The position numbers and the translations under genes were made by a program. The notes below the pieces were generated by a model. It made no database searches and was not told the DNA's origin. It saw nothing but the letters and a program-made list of their open reading frames with translations. 64,000 bases of DNA from RYN-230 sp963841695. GTDB lineage: Bacteria > Actinomycetota > Actinomycetes > Streptosporangiales > Streptosporangiaceae. The stretch's first letter is position 1; every line of letters begins with the position of its first letter. Below are positions 43,946 to 52,592 of the stretch, in pieces. Location of the stretch: the NCBI GenBank assembly GCA_963841695.1, contig CAWJDQ010000002.1, forward strand, positions 434,001 through 498,000, given 5' to 3'.

Positions 43946-45530
43946 CGGGCGTGGCCGCTCCGGGGTATCCGCCGCCGCCGTGGTCAGCGTCAATTCGATC
44001 GTAGTCCAGCCGCCCGTCACCGAGCCTGGGCAGCCCGGCGACCAGCGCGAGCGCTGTGGGCTTCTTGTACGACGCGATCAGCCGGGCACAGTGTGCCTTG
44101 ATGTCATCGAGCGAAGGCTGGGCGCCGGCTTGTGGCACTATGACGGCCTTGACACGCTGGCCCCAGCGAGCGTCGGGGACACCGATGACTGCTGCGTCCT
44201 GGACGTCGGGGTGCTTACGTAGCACGACCTCCACCTCCACCGGGTATACATTCTCGGCGCCGGACTTGATCAGCCGGGCCATAGGGCCGATGAAGGTCAG
44301 TGATCCGTCGAGCTCGCGGCGGCCCAGGTCGCGTGTGTGATGCCAGCCGCCACGCTGCACGTAGTCGTTAAGCTCAGGGCGCCGGTGGTAACCCAGCATC
44401 ACCGTGGGGCCGCGCAGCACGATCTCACCCGTGTCGCCCGGCGGAACTTCGGCACCGTCAGCATCGACGACTCGCAACTGGATCGCTGGCGAGGGCCGGC
44501 CAGCCGATCCGGTCGCTGGGCCACCGAGGTTGCGTAGGGTGGCCAGGCCCATGACCTCAGTCTGCCCGTACCCGGTTCGTGCCCCGGTTCTGGTCGGCAC
44601 CGGCGTAACCCGGGCATTCCATCGGTCCGAGCCCGGTGGCACCCGCAGGCTACTCAGGTCGTAGCCCTCGCAATTCGGGTCTTCCAGTATCGCCCGGATG
44701 ATCGGCTCAGCCACAAAGGCGCCCGTGCACCGCTCCTGTTCGACGAGGCGGCAGAATTCGCGGGCATCGAACTTGGGCATGATGACGTTGGTCCCGCCCA
44801 CATGGAAGGTCGCGAGCGTGTGCATCAGGGTCGAGACATGGAAGAGCGGCCCGGAGTTCAGGTAGACGTATTGCCCATTGATCCCGGCGTCCAAGGCGAT
44901 CACCAGGTTCTGGATGAAGATTCCCTGGTGCGAGATCAGCGCGGCGGCGGGGCGGCCGTCGTAAGCCGCGGTGTAGAGCGCGAGCAGTGGATCGTCGGGG
45001 CCGGCCTGCGGAGTCTGCGGGGAAGCCGGGCCAGCAAGGAGATCGTCGTAGCGCAGTTGCCCTGGGTGGTCAGAGTCGTCGCAGTAAACCCAGGTAGTGC
45101 CTCTGGGCGCGGCCGACGCGCGCAGCTCGTCGTAGCGGCGCGCCCCGTCGTGCATATGACAGATGATCATGGCCGGATGCTGATCTTGTAGTACGAACTC
45201 GAGCTCGTGGACCGTCTGCCGCCAGTTGGCTACGCAGAGCACTGCTCCGAGCTGCGCAGAAGCCAACAGCGTCTCGATGATGCGGAACGAGTTCTGCCCG
45301 AGCCAGAGGATCCTGCTGCCGGGCCCAATCCCGCGGGCGCTCAGCCCTCCCGCGAGACGGGTGACGCGGGTGTCCAACTCGGCGAAGCTCAGCCGGACGT
45401 CACCGTCGGCCAGGGCGCATCGGTCAGGGAAGTTCCGCGCATGTTCACCTGAAAGTGCGCCGATGCTAAGCCCCGCCGAAGGCGGGCCCACGGGGATCAG
45501 TCCTTGCGCAGTAGCAGGCATCCCGCCCAC
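43890..45530 (-). CDS. AMP-forming acyl-CoA ligase
   Basis: 546 residues, no frameshift. Seen: GSRILWLGQNSFRIIETLLA, TGYGQTEVMGLATLRNLGGP, DLGRRELDGSLTFIGPMARLI, KSGAENVYPVEVEVVL and tail DRIDADHGGGGYPGAATP. The phosphate loop is degenerate (LYTAAYDGRPAAALISHQG in place of a Ser/Thr/Gly-rich TSGTTG). Together with the paralogue at 27973 this defines an unusual ligase subtype with a glycine-rich HGGGGYP tail. Activity as an acyl-CoA ligase is likely but the loop change is a caution. Confidence 0.83.
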   Translation of the reverse strand: MGGMPATAQGLIPVGPPSAGLSIGALSGEHARNFPDRCALADGDVRLSFAELDTRVTRLAGGLSARGIGPGSRILWLGQNSFRIIETLLASAQLGAVLCVANWRQTVHELEFVLQDQHPAMIICHMHDGARRYDELRASAAPRGTTWVYCDDSDHPGQLRYDDLLAGPASPQTPQAGPDDPLLALYTAAYDGRPAAALISHQGIFIQNLVIALDAGINGQYVYLNSGPLFHVSTLMHTLATFHVGGTNVIMPKFDAREFCRLVEQERCTGAFVAEPIIRAILEDPNCEGYDLSSLRVPPGSDRWNARVTPVPTRTGARTGYGQTEVMGLATLRNLGGPATGSAGRPSPAIQLRVVDADGAEVPPGDTGEIVLRGPTVMLGYHRRPELNDYVQRGGWHHTRDLGRRELDGSLTFIGPMARLIKSGAENVYPVEVEVVLRKHPDVQDAAVIGVPDARWGQRVKAVIVPQAGAQPSLDDIKAHCARLIASYKKPTALALVAGLPRLGDGRLDYDRIDADHGGGGYPGAATPVTGTPAAPSRRQANGASR

Positions 45531-45546
45531 GGCCCACCCTTACCTT

Positions 45547-45706
45547 TCACGACGGCCACCTTAGGCTGCTAAGGAACCTGACACGGGATGGCGGATGGAT
45601 GTGATAGCCGCAGGACTGGCAGCGCAGGAAGCGTAGTGTCCCGTCCGCTCCCCCGAGCCAGAACGGCTCGGTCTCCGGCGTCAGTACCGGAAGTCGTACT
45701 TCCACA
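45547..45706 (-). pseudogene. Truncated DUF35 protein, N-terminal fragment
   Basis: From a GTG at 45706 with AGGAGAGGGG upstream, 52 codons read as the start of a DUF35 protein: PVLTPETEPFWLGGADGTLR then FLRCQSCGYHIHPPSRV. The second cysteine pair and the OB fold are missing; the frame ends in unrelated residues at 45547, 17 bases before the ligase start. A fourth DUF35 gene has therefore been cut by a deletion that left its ribosome binding site and zinc-ribbon half. Confidence 0.7.
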
Positions 45707-45734
45707 AATTCCCCTCTCCTCGAAGGCCTGCCCC

Positions 45735-45800
45735 TGAGTCAGCGCAGGTAGAGCCGCTCGACGGCTTATGAGTCAGCGCAGGTAGAGCCGCTCGACGGCT
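45735..45800. repeat. 32-bp tandem duplication at the livF 3' end
   Basis: The 32 bases at 45735-45766 and 45769-45800 are identical (TGAGTCAGCGCAGG... through CTCGACGGCT), separated by two bases. They encode the AVERLYLR end of LivF and its stop, so the last eight codons are repeated after the real stop. Either a recent slippage duplication or an assembly join. Confidence 0.85.
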
Positions 45801-46513
45801 GGCAGGTCGGAAAGCAGCTCGTCGCTGGTCCCCTCCAGCTCGATTCGCCCCTGACGCATCACGTAGGCGCGGTCCGCGTAAGCCAGAGCCTGGCGGAGGT
45901 GCTGTTCGACGAGGATGACGCCGACCTGATTCTGCCGCGCTGAGGTCCGCACGGCGTCGAGGATCCGGTCTACCAGGCTGGGTGCCAGCCCGACGGACAG
46001 TTCGTCGGCGAGTACCGCGAACGGGGCGGCAGCGAGCGCCCGGCCCACCGTCAGCATCTGCTGCTGTCCACCCGACAGCAAGCCGCAGCGTCGGCGCGCG
46101 TGTGCGGACAGCTCGGGAAACATCTTGAACACGGCAGCAGGATCGCCTCGGCCAATCCGCGCGTTCTCGTGGGCCGTCAACCCCATGGCGACCGAACGAT
46201 CCTGCGGAATGAATGCCAGGCCGGAACGGACCCGAATGAATAGCGGCCCGCTGACCGCACTACCCCGCTCGTAAACTTGGCCCCCCAGCGGCTTCAGGTC
46301 TCCGCTGATGGCCCGCAGAGTGGTGGATTTCCCCGCCCCGTTCGGCCCGAGTAGTGCTACCACCTCGCCCGGGAAGACCCTGAGGTTGATGGAATGCACT
46401 ACCGCACGCGACTGGTAGCCAGCTGACAGCTCGACAACAGCCAGGGCCGTCCCCTCGACGAAGCGCCGTGAGCCGCTGGACGCGTTGGCCGCGGGCTGCG
46501 GCTGGATGCTCAC
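45773..46513 (-). CDS. livF: ABC transporter ATP-binding protein LivF
   Basis: 246 residues. Walker A GPNGAGKST, signature LSGGQQQMLTVGRAL, D-loop region LADELSVGLAPSLVDRIL (Walker B aspartate in ADELS) and H-loop VEQHL. LivF-type by its RVRSGLAFIPQDRSV segment. ATG overlaps the stop of the triple-fusion gene (ATGA). Second nucleotide-binding subunit of the importer. Confidence 0.9.
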   Translation of the reverse strand: MSIQPQPAANASSGSRRFVEGTALAVVELSAGYQSRAVVHSINLRVFPGEVVALLGPNGAGKSTTLRAISGDLKPLGGQVYERGSAVSGPLFIRVRSGLAFIPQDRSVAMGLTAHENARIGRGDPAAVFKMFPELSAHARRRCGLLSGGQQQMLTVGRALAAAPFAVLADELSVGLAPSLVDRILDAVRTSARQNQVGVILVEQHLRQALAYADRAYVMRQGRIELEGTSDELLSDLPAVERLYLR

Positions 46514-49254
46514 AGTCCCAGCCTTGGCAAGTCGTCCGCACTTCTCACCTGATCCGCGCTCGGCGTGCGTGTCCCCGGGCCGAGATAGGCACCTACCACG
46601 TCCTGGTTCTCCTGGATCTCGGCGGGAGTTCCACTCGCGATCACGCGCCCGCCGTCAAGCACAAAGATGCGATCGCAGACTTCCATCACCAGGCCCACGT
46701 TGTGTTCGACGAGCAGGACACCCACGGATGTCTCACGTGTAATCCGGCGGAGCATGCGAGACAACTGGGCCACGTCAACCTCATCAAGCCCGGCGGCCGG
46801 CTCGTCCAACAGGAGCACCCGCGGGTCAGTGGCCAGGCTGCGGGCGACCGCGAGCAGTCGGCGCTGCCCATACGACAGCGACTGCGGGGTCGAATTCATC
46901 ATCTCGCCCAACCCGAGTGAAACGACCGCCTCGCGGGCGGACGGTGGCAGGCTCGTTCCTGACTTGCCGCCGGCCGACCGGGCGTTGCGGTCGATGTGCG
47001 CGGCAACCAGGTTGTCGGTGACGCTGAGCTCGTCGAAAAGCTCCAGTGACTGGAATGACCGGCCCAGGCCCGCCCGGGACCGCTTGTACATCTGCATGCG
47101 GTCGATCCCCCGGTCGCCGATCTTTACCGACCCGCTGTCCGCCCGCACCATGCCGGTGACCACGTCTATGAGTGTGGTCTTGCCCGCGCCGTTGGACCCG
47201 ATGAGGCCGACTACTTCCCTCGCGCGCACATCCAGCGTGACCGACGACAGGGCCCGGACCCCGCCGAACGCCTTCGAGACATCGGCGACCGACAGAACGA
47301 CGGGTGCATTCGTCCTCGTCTCGGGGATCGAAATACCGCCGTCTGGCCAGCCATCCGCCACGACTGGCCGGGGCGGGGCGGAGGATGGCCGAGCGAGGCG
47401 TCGGGGCAGATAGGGGCGGATCCACGCCGCGATCTTGTGCATCATCTCCACATTCAGCCGTGCGGCGCCGTCCGCGCTCTGGATCAGAAGCAGGATGAGG
47501 AGCACCCCGCCGAGCAGGGGCAGATAGTTCTGCACGCTAGCGCCGAAGAGATTGCCCACGGCGGTGCCGAGGCCCCCCGGCGCGAACGGGCTGGCGAAGA
47601 TCGGGCCGAGGACATAGCCGATGCCGCCGAGCACTGACCAGACGACGACGTTGATGGACACAAAGACGTCGAAGACGGTGAAATCCGCGTAAGAGTTCTG
47701 ATAGATCATCAGGACGCCGCCGATCCCGGCGATGAACGACGCGATAGCGAATGACCATACCTTGGTAAGTGACACGTTGATACCTAGGCTGGCCGCAGCC
47801 ACTTCGTTGGCGCGCACGCCCAGCATCCGCCGGCCCAGCTTGCTCCGGCGCAATCCCGCTACACCCACCGCGAGCACGATGAATACGCAGATGCAGAAGG
47901 CGGCGTAGCGCTGAGGATAGGTGATGGGATTAAGGGAAATACCGATGCTCGGATTTGGCAGCTGTATGAACTGCAGCTGGTCGAAGACCAGGACCTCGAT
48001 GATCACACCAGCAGCCATCGTCACGATGGCGAAATTGCGTCCCCGGACACGGAACGAGATACCGGCGAGGATGGCCCCCACCGGGACGGCTGCCACCCCG
48101 CCCAGCAGCAGGCAGATCAGGAACGGCAGGTGCAACTTGGTGCCGGCCTGGGCTGCAGCCAGGCCGCCCAGCCCCGCCAGGGCCATCTGGGCCAGGGAGA
48201 TCTGGCCGGTCAGGCCGCCCACGACGACCACAGACAAGCAGATGATGGCGATCAGTGTGGAGACCATGAGCGCGATCGTCCAGTCTTGCGGCAGCCAGGT
48301 GAACACACTGACCAGGACGATGGCGCTGACGAGGATGAGCGGGACCACGCGGATGCGACCGGTTCCGACCGCGGGAAGCCGCATCCCGACATAACCGCGC
48401 GCGGGCAGCCGCCGACCGCGCAGGATGAGCACGACCACGATGGCGATGAGCGGGACAGCCTCGGAGGCGCCGGGGGTGGAGATGTACCCAGTGGTCAGGG
48501 ATTCGGCGATCCCGATGAGGATGGCCCCGCCCAGAGTCGCCCAGAGAGATGACATGTTGCCGATGAGCGCGGCGGCTAGCGCTTCGACAACGAGCAGGGT
48601 CAGTGAGGTGGCCGACAGCCCCGCGACCGGCGCGATCAGGATGCCAGCGACACCCATCAGGGCGCCGCCGATGGTCCACGTCACCGTGTTCAGGCGGATC
48701 GGCGAGAATCCCTGGGTAATGACTGACAGCCGGTTCTCGGCCAGCGCTGTGGTCGCCAGTCCCGTCCTCGTCAGCCGGTAGTAGCCGGCCAGGATGGCAG
48801 TGAGGGCGGTGGCGATCACCAGCATCAAGACCCGGTCCCAGCCGACGCGGATGTCCCCGAGATGCAGCGAGGCCGTGGGAAGCACCGACTTGGCCAGGAA
48901 GGTGTTCGAGCCGTAGATCAGGGTCGCGATCTGTTCGAGGATGATCAGGATGCCCAGCGTCGCGATCATCTGAATGAGACTGGATTGCTTTTCCAGGGGA
49001 CGCAGGGCTGCCAGGTAGACCAGCATGCCCAGAACTGCGCCCCCAGCCACGGCCATGATCGCGGCCAGCGCTACGGGCAGATGAAGGCTGTGTTGCAGGC
49101 TGTAGTACAGGAACGCACTGGACATGGCCATTGCGCCCGCTGCGAAGTTGACCACACCGCTACCGCGGTGGACTGCCACGATTGCGATACCCAGGAGTCC
49201 GTAGATAGCCCCGGGGCCGATCCCGAGTACCGCGAAGGTAAGGAGTTCGTTCAT
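46510..49254 (-). CDS. livHMG: LivH-LivM-LivG triple fusion of an ABC importer
   Basis: 914 residues in one open frame. Residues about 1-285 are LivH (AIYGLLGIAIVAVHRGSGVV, QMIATLGILIILEQ, ENRLSVITQGFSP), 295-600 LivM (VVVGGLTGQISLAQMALAGLG, GVRANEVAAASLGINV), then a 40-residue basic linker and LivG at about 665-900 with Walker A GSNGAGKTT, LSYGQRRLLAVARS and VLLLDEPAAGLDE. Normally three genes; here both permeases and one ATPase are covalently joined, fixing stoichiometry. The proline-rich linker (RPSSAPPRPVVADG) marks the LivM-LivG joint. Imports amphipathic acids presented by the lipoprotein at 34036, by inference. Confidence 0.9.
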   Translation of the reverse strand: MNELLTFAVLGIGPGAIYGLLGIAIVAVHRGSGVVNFAAGAMAMSSAFLYYSLQHSLHLPVALAAIMAVAGGAVLGMLVYLAALRPLEKQSSLIQMIATLGILIILEQIATLIYGSNTFLAKSVLPTASLHLGDIRVGWDRVLMLVIATALTAILAGYYRLTRTGLATTALAENRLSVITQGFSPIRLNTVTWTIGGALMGVAGILIAPVAGLSATSLTLLVVEALAAALIGNMSSLWATLGGAILIGIAESLTTGYISTPGASEAVPLIAIVVVLILRGRRLPARGYVGMRLPAVGTGRIRVVPLILVSAIVLVSVFTWLPQDWTIALMVSTLIAIICLSVVVVGGLTGQISLAQMALAGLGGLAAAQAGTKLHLPFLICLLLGGVAAVPVGAILAGISFRVRGRNFAIVTMAAGVIIEVLVFDQLQFIQLPNPSIGISLNPITYPQRYAAFCICVFIVLAVGVAGLRRSKLGRRMLGVRANEVAAASLGINVSLTKVWSFAIASFIAGIGGVLMIYQNSYADFTVFDVFVSINVVVWSVLGGIGYVLGPIFASPFAPGGLGTAVGNLFGASVQNYLPLLGGVLLILLLIQSADGAARLNVEMMHKIAAWIRPYLPRRLARPSSAPPRPVVADGWPDGGISIPETRTNAPVVLSVADVSKAFGGVRALSSVTLDVRAREVVGLIGSNGAGKTTLIDVVTGMVRADSGSVKIGDRGIDRMQMYKRSRAGLGRSFQSLELFDELSVTDNLVAAHIDRNARSAGGKSGTSLPPSAREAVVSLGLGEMMNSTPQSLSYGQRRLLAVARSLATDPRVLLLDEPAAGLDEVDVAQLSRMLRRITRETSVGVLLVEHNVGLVMEVCDRIFVLDGGRVIASGTPAEIQENQDVVGAYLGPGTRTPSADQVRSADDLPRLGL

Positions 49255-49658
49255 CGGCAGATCGACGTTAGCGCCACGGCGCTCTCAGCGGCCGCCGCTC
49301 CCGGGTCGGGCGACCCGGCTACTGGGCAGCACACCCTCCACCTGCCAAACAACTCAGGAATTCTGTGCGCCATCGGCAGACTCCTCGGGTGCTGTGCCCT
49401 GCACACGCAACGGAGGCCCCATGACCTCTTCACGTATAGTCGAATTCTTATACTTATTTCATCCTGCTGTCAACGATCAGACCGGCCATCTGAGTCCGCG
49501 CATTAAGCCACGTCTGCACCGAGGACACGACAGTAAGCGCCTCGTAACCCGGAGCAGCGGATTCCGGTGGCCCTGAGCCTCGGTGAGACAGCAGGCGCCG
49601 ACCCCTTCCTGCATCGCCATCAACCAGGTCGCCAGGGTGTGCTGGCGGGTGGGTGGGG
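49255..49658. other. Intergenic region upstream of the importer operon
   Basis: No gene is recognised. An AT-rich tract (49430-49465) with GTATA...TATAC arms at 49434-49438 and 49449-49453 is the probable livHMG promoter. A minus-strand stretch at about 49500-49640 has protein-like composition (TLATWLMAMQEGVGACCLTE) but no identifiable family; it may be a gene relic. Confidence 0.5.
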
Positions 49659-50516
49659 TCAGGAGAACAGGTCGATGACCGCGGTGGCCTTGATGTCGTC
49701 TTGGAGCAGGATGAGGCCGCTTACCTTCATGTAGGTGCGCCAGTGCGCCTCGGCTGCGGACGCCTCGCCTGCCTCCACGAGGTTGACCAGGTTGCTGAAC
49801 GAGCGGATCATCTTGCGCATCCGGGACGCGTAGTCCTCAGTCCATACGGCCCGCGACATGAGCAGGCCCATGTGCGTGATCACGACCTCACGCAAGATCA
49901 GGCCCTGGACCGCGATGGTCTTGTTGCCGGCCCGCTCCAGGATCAGGTCATGGAAGCGGTAGATCTCCGCGGCCCACGCGTCAAGGTCCAGGTCCGGCTC
50001 GTCCGAGGCCGCGGCCATCTGCTGCAGGCTCTCGATCTGGCGCCTCATATCGGCGATGTCCTTCTTGGTGCGGCGGCGGGCCAGCATCGCCACCGCTCCA
50101 GTCTCCAGGACCGTCCGCGCCTCATAGACGTCCTCAACCGTCGTGCCGGTCATCTGCAGCAGCAGCCCGATATACCGCACCGCCACCGAGAAATCAGGCT
50201 TGGTGATCCGCACCCCGCCCCGCGAGCCGCGGCGGACGGTAATCAGCGACTCCGCCTCTAGAATGCGCAGGGCCTCCCGCAGCGTCGGCCGGGAAACCTG
50301 GAACTGGGCCATCAGCTCCGCCTCGGGCGGCAGCGCATCACCCTCGTTCAAGATCCCCTGAACGATCTGCCGCCGGATCTGCCCAGCAATCAGGTCAGCA
50401 CTCTTCGGCGCCGCAACAGGCTGCCCTACCCGGCGCGCACTTCCCAAGGTCAAAGGATCGCCCGTCCACTCATGCCGCTGCCCCGGCCGGGCAGCCACCT
50501 GGCCTCCGCCAATCAT
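49659..50516 (-). CDS. GntR-family regulator, FCD domain (paralogue)
   Basis: 285 residues; from residue about 40 on it matches the 40257 protein at roughly four residues in five. The DNA-recognition helices are almost identical (SRPTLREALRILEAESLITV), and the last 12 residues are the same (DDIKATAVIDLF), while the linker and FCD core differ. The N-terminus is longer and poorly conserved, so the true start may be internal. It lies upstream of the importer operon, which it may control. Confidence 0.87.
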   Translation of the reverse strand: MIGGGQVAARPGQRHEWTGDPLTLGSARRVGQPVAAPKSADLIAGQIRRQIVQGILNEGDALPPEAELMAQFQVSRPTLREALRILEAESLITVRRGSRGGVRITKPDFSVAVRYIGLLLQMTGTTVEDVYEARTVLETGAVAMLARRRTKKDIADMRRQIESLQQMAAASDEPDLDLDAWAAEIYRFHDLILERAGNKTIAVQGLILREVVITHMGLLMSRAVWTEDYASRMRKMIRSFSNLVNLVEAGEASAAEAHWRTYMKVSGLILLQDDIKATAVIDLFS

Positions 50517-51404
50517 ATAACTGGACTAACCCGAGACTCCGGCGAAGAGCGCTGACCCTGAGCCTGGGCGCCCGACGAAACTAACCGGCCGAGGTAGATC
50601 TACTCTCCGGCGGCGGCCGAGGTCGCCTCGAATAGGGAATTGGCTGGAACGCGGCCAAATACTATGCCCCCGGCGTACCGTACCCCGTTGGGGGGCGCGC
50701 GACTAGAGAACCATGTCCCATTGCTGTGCCGTCTCTGGAGTGAGCGCATGCTCGCCGCGGCAGTCGAGGCGGAGCAGGTCAAGACCATCACGGCCAGGAC
50801 GTCGTTGCCTCACTGGCTCCCAGTCAGTATGACCTGGTTCCCGGTGCGCATGTGGCCGGGAAGCACGTGACACCCTTGCCGTGGACAGCACCATCCAGGC
50901 GGAGCCGATCAGTCCGGCACCCGCGGCGTACCAGAGGAGCTGCGGCTGCGCGGCGGCCGGCGCCTGCCATGAGCAGTTGCGGGCCCCGGACAGCGCGTAG
51001 GGACTAGCAGTTCGTTATGCATCCGGGCGTGCGCGGTTTGGCGACAGAGCCCGGTCCCAGGTCGAGCCACTTGATCTCGATGGCTGCCGGCGAGCTGGCT
51101 GCGGCCCTGTCGTCGTGGACGCTGCTGTACGCGTTGTTGCCGAGCAAGGCTTGTCGACCACAACAGCGCGACTCGCAGTAGCCCTCGCCAAGCCTAGGTC
51201 CGCCCCGCATGCCAGTTCGACCGCCCAGATGGCACATCAGCTGCATGTCACCCTTGAGCATCAGATGCGGCTCTCTACGACCGTTATCTGGGCCTGGCGT
51301 CCCGAGTTCGGCAACCACCACGGCCGGGAAGCCCAGATTGTGACATTGGCGGTAGCGTCTGGTCAGAATGGCCCGCGGGCCTAATTACAGACAGTCCCTC
51401 ACCG
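50517..51404. other. Decayed region without intact genes
   Basis: Nearly 900 bases with no convincing coding frame. Weak traces: on the minus strand near 50700-50870, HMRTGNQVILTG and EHALTPETAQQWDMVL recall a crotonase; on the plus strand at 51113-51180, VDAAVRVVAEQGLSTTTARL recalls the first helices of a TetR regulator, ending abruptly. Both are below firm recognition. The region looks like degraded flank between the regulator and the hydratase. Confidence 0.4.
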
Positions 51405-52166
51405 TCACCGGCCACCGGCTAGCCGGTCCACCGCCGCCTGGATTTGCGGACCGGTCGCCGACGAGGCTTGCGCCCAGGACTCAAAGTCGAGCACCGCATC
51501 CAGCCTGCCGGTCTCCGCTATCCGGACCGCATGCTTGATGTCCAGCGTCAGATCTGGGTCCAGCTCGGCATAGCGCTCGGCAAGTTGACGGGCACAATGC
51601 AGCGGATCGTCCTCTATACGAAGCACTAGGCCGCAAGCTAGTGCCTGTGGGGCATCCAGCACCGCGCCGTCCAGCAGGGTTGCCAGCGCACGCTGGGCTC
51701 CCATGGTGCGGACGAGGAAATAACTTGCCCCTCCGCCAGGATGCAAGCCGAGCCGGGCGAAGGTGAATCCCAGGGAAGCCCGGGGGCCAGCAATCCTGAT
51801 ATCACAGCACATCGCCAGGTTAGCCCCCGCTCCCACCGCTGGGCCCTGGATTGCCGCGATCGTCGGAATCGACAGCGTTCTTACGCCCAGGAAACTGTCG
51901 TACAGAACGCTCAGGTGACGACGGAGTTCGCCGACCGGCCGCCTCGGGCCACCGAACACCGCCGGCAGATCGGCCCCTGCGCAAAACGCCGTGCCAGCGC
52001 CCGTCACCACTAGCGCCCGGGCCGTTGCATCGGCGGCTATCGCTGCCACAGCGGCAGCGAGTTCCTCCTGCAACTGCGGCCCGATCGCGTTGCGGCGGTC
52101 GGGATCATTAAGGATCAGCACTCGTACTCCGGGATTTGTCCCCTGCTCCAGTCGTACCAGAGTCAT
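51405..52166 (-). CDS. Enoyl-CoA hydratase
   Basis: 253 residues from the ATG at 52166 after GGGAGAGAC. Seen: VLILNDPDRRNAIGPQLQEEL, TAFCAGADLPAVFGG, IQGPAVGAGANLAMCCDIRIA and LGFTFARLGLHPGGGASYFL. Crotonase fold with the LGLHPGGG variant of the active-site loop. It stands alone between decayed stretches and may be a stranded member of the island. Confidence 0.83.
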   Translation of the reverse strand: MTLVRLEQGTNPGVRVLILNDPDRRNAIGPQLQEELAAAVAAIAADATARALVVTGAGTAFCAGADLPAVFGGPRRPVGELRRHLSVLYDSFLGVRTLSIPTIAAIQGPAVGAGANLAMCCDIRIAGPRASLGFTFARLGLHPGGGASYFLVRTMGAQRALATLLDGAVLDAPQALACGLVLRIEDDPLHCARQLAERYAELDPDLTLDIKHAVRIAETGRLDAVLDFESWAQASSATGPQIQAAVDRLAGGR

Positions 52167-52359
52167 GTCTCTCCCTATTCTGAGGCTCCCGGACAGACTA
52201 TTAGTTCTCGCCGTTGACGGATCTCCGCGGCATTGCTGAGCGCCGGGCAGAGTAGGGCCCGGCCCCGATGGGTCCCCGACCCGGGAGCCCAAGACGGGGC
52301 CTAACCGCGGTTGGTCCCGGGCATCCATAACTGCAAGGCTGCAGCATCAGGATCGGCGC

Positions 52360-52455
52360 TACCCTTCCGGAACGCTGACCGCGGCCCGGGACTGGCTGAT
52401 CGTCTGCAGGCTCCAGCTTTACGCGTACGAGCTCAACCCGGTCGAGCTGGTCTAG
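52360..52455 (+). pseudogene. IS630-like DDE transposase relic
   Basis: A short frame reads AARDWLIVCRLQLYAYELNPVELV and then stops. The YAxELNPVE segment is the conserved end of IS630-family transposases, containing the third catalytic acid. Nothing upstream or downstream extends the homology. The remaining sequence of the 52167-52592 gap is not recognisable. It suggests an old insertion between the hydratase and the Ltp2-like gene. Confidence 0.5.
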
Positions 52456-52592
52456 TCTCACCCGGCGGTTATACCGCTCACGTTTTCCCCTTCCAGACCA
52501 TCCTGGCGCGGGCTAAGTCAATCCTGGCATACTGTTCTCGATGGCCGCAGAACTCCGCACGCAGGTCGCGATCGTCGCAGGATCCACGTTAC

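Noticed and set aside
51113..51384. TetR regulator gene
   Set aside because: Only about 20 residues look like the first TetR helices; the recognition helix and ligand domain are missing, so it is noted only as a possible relic.
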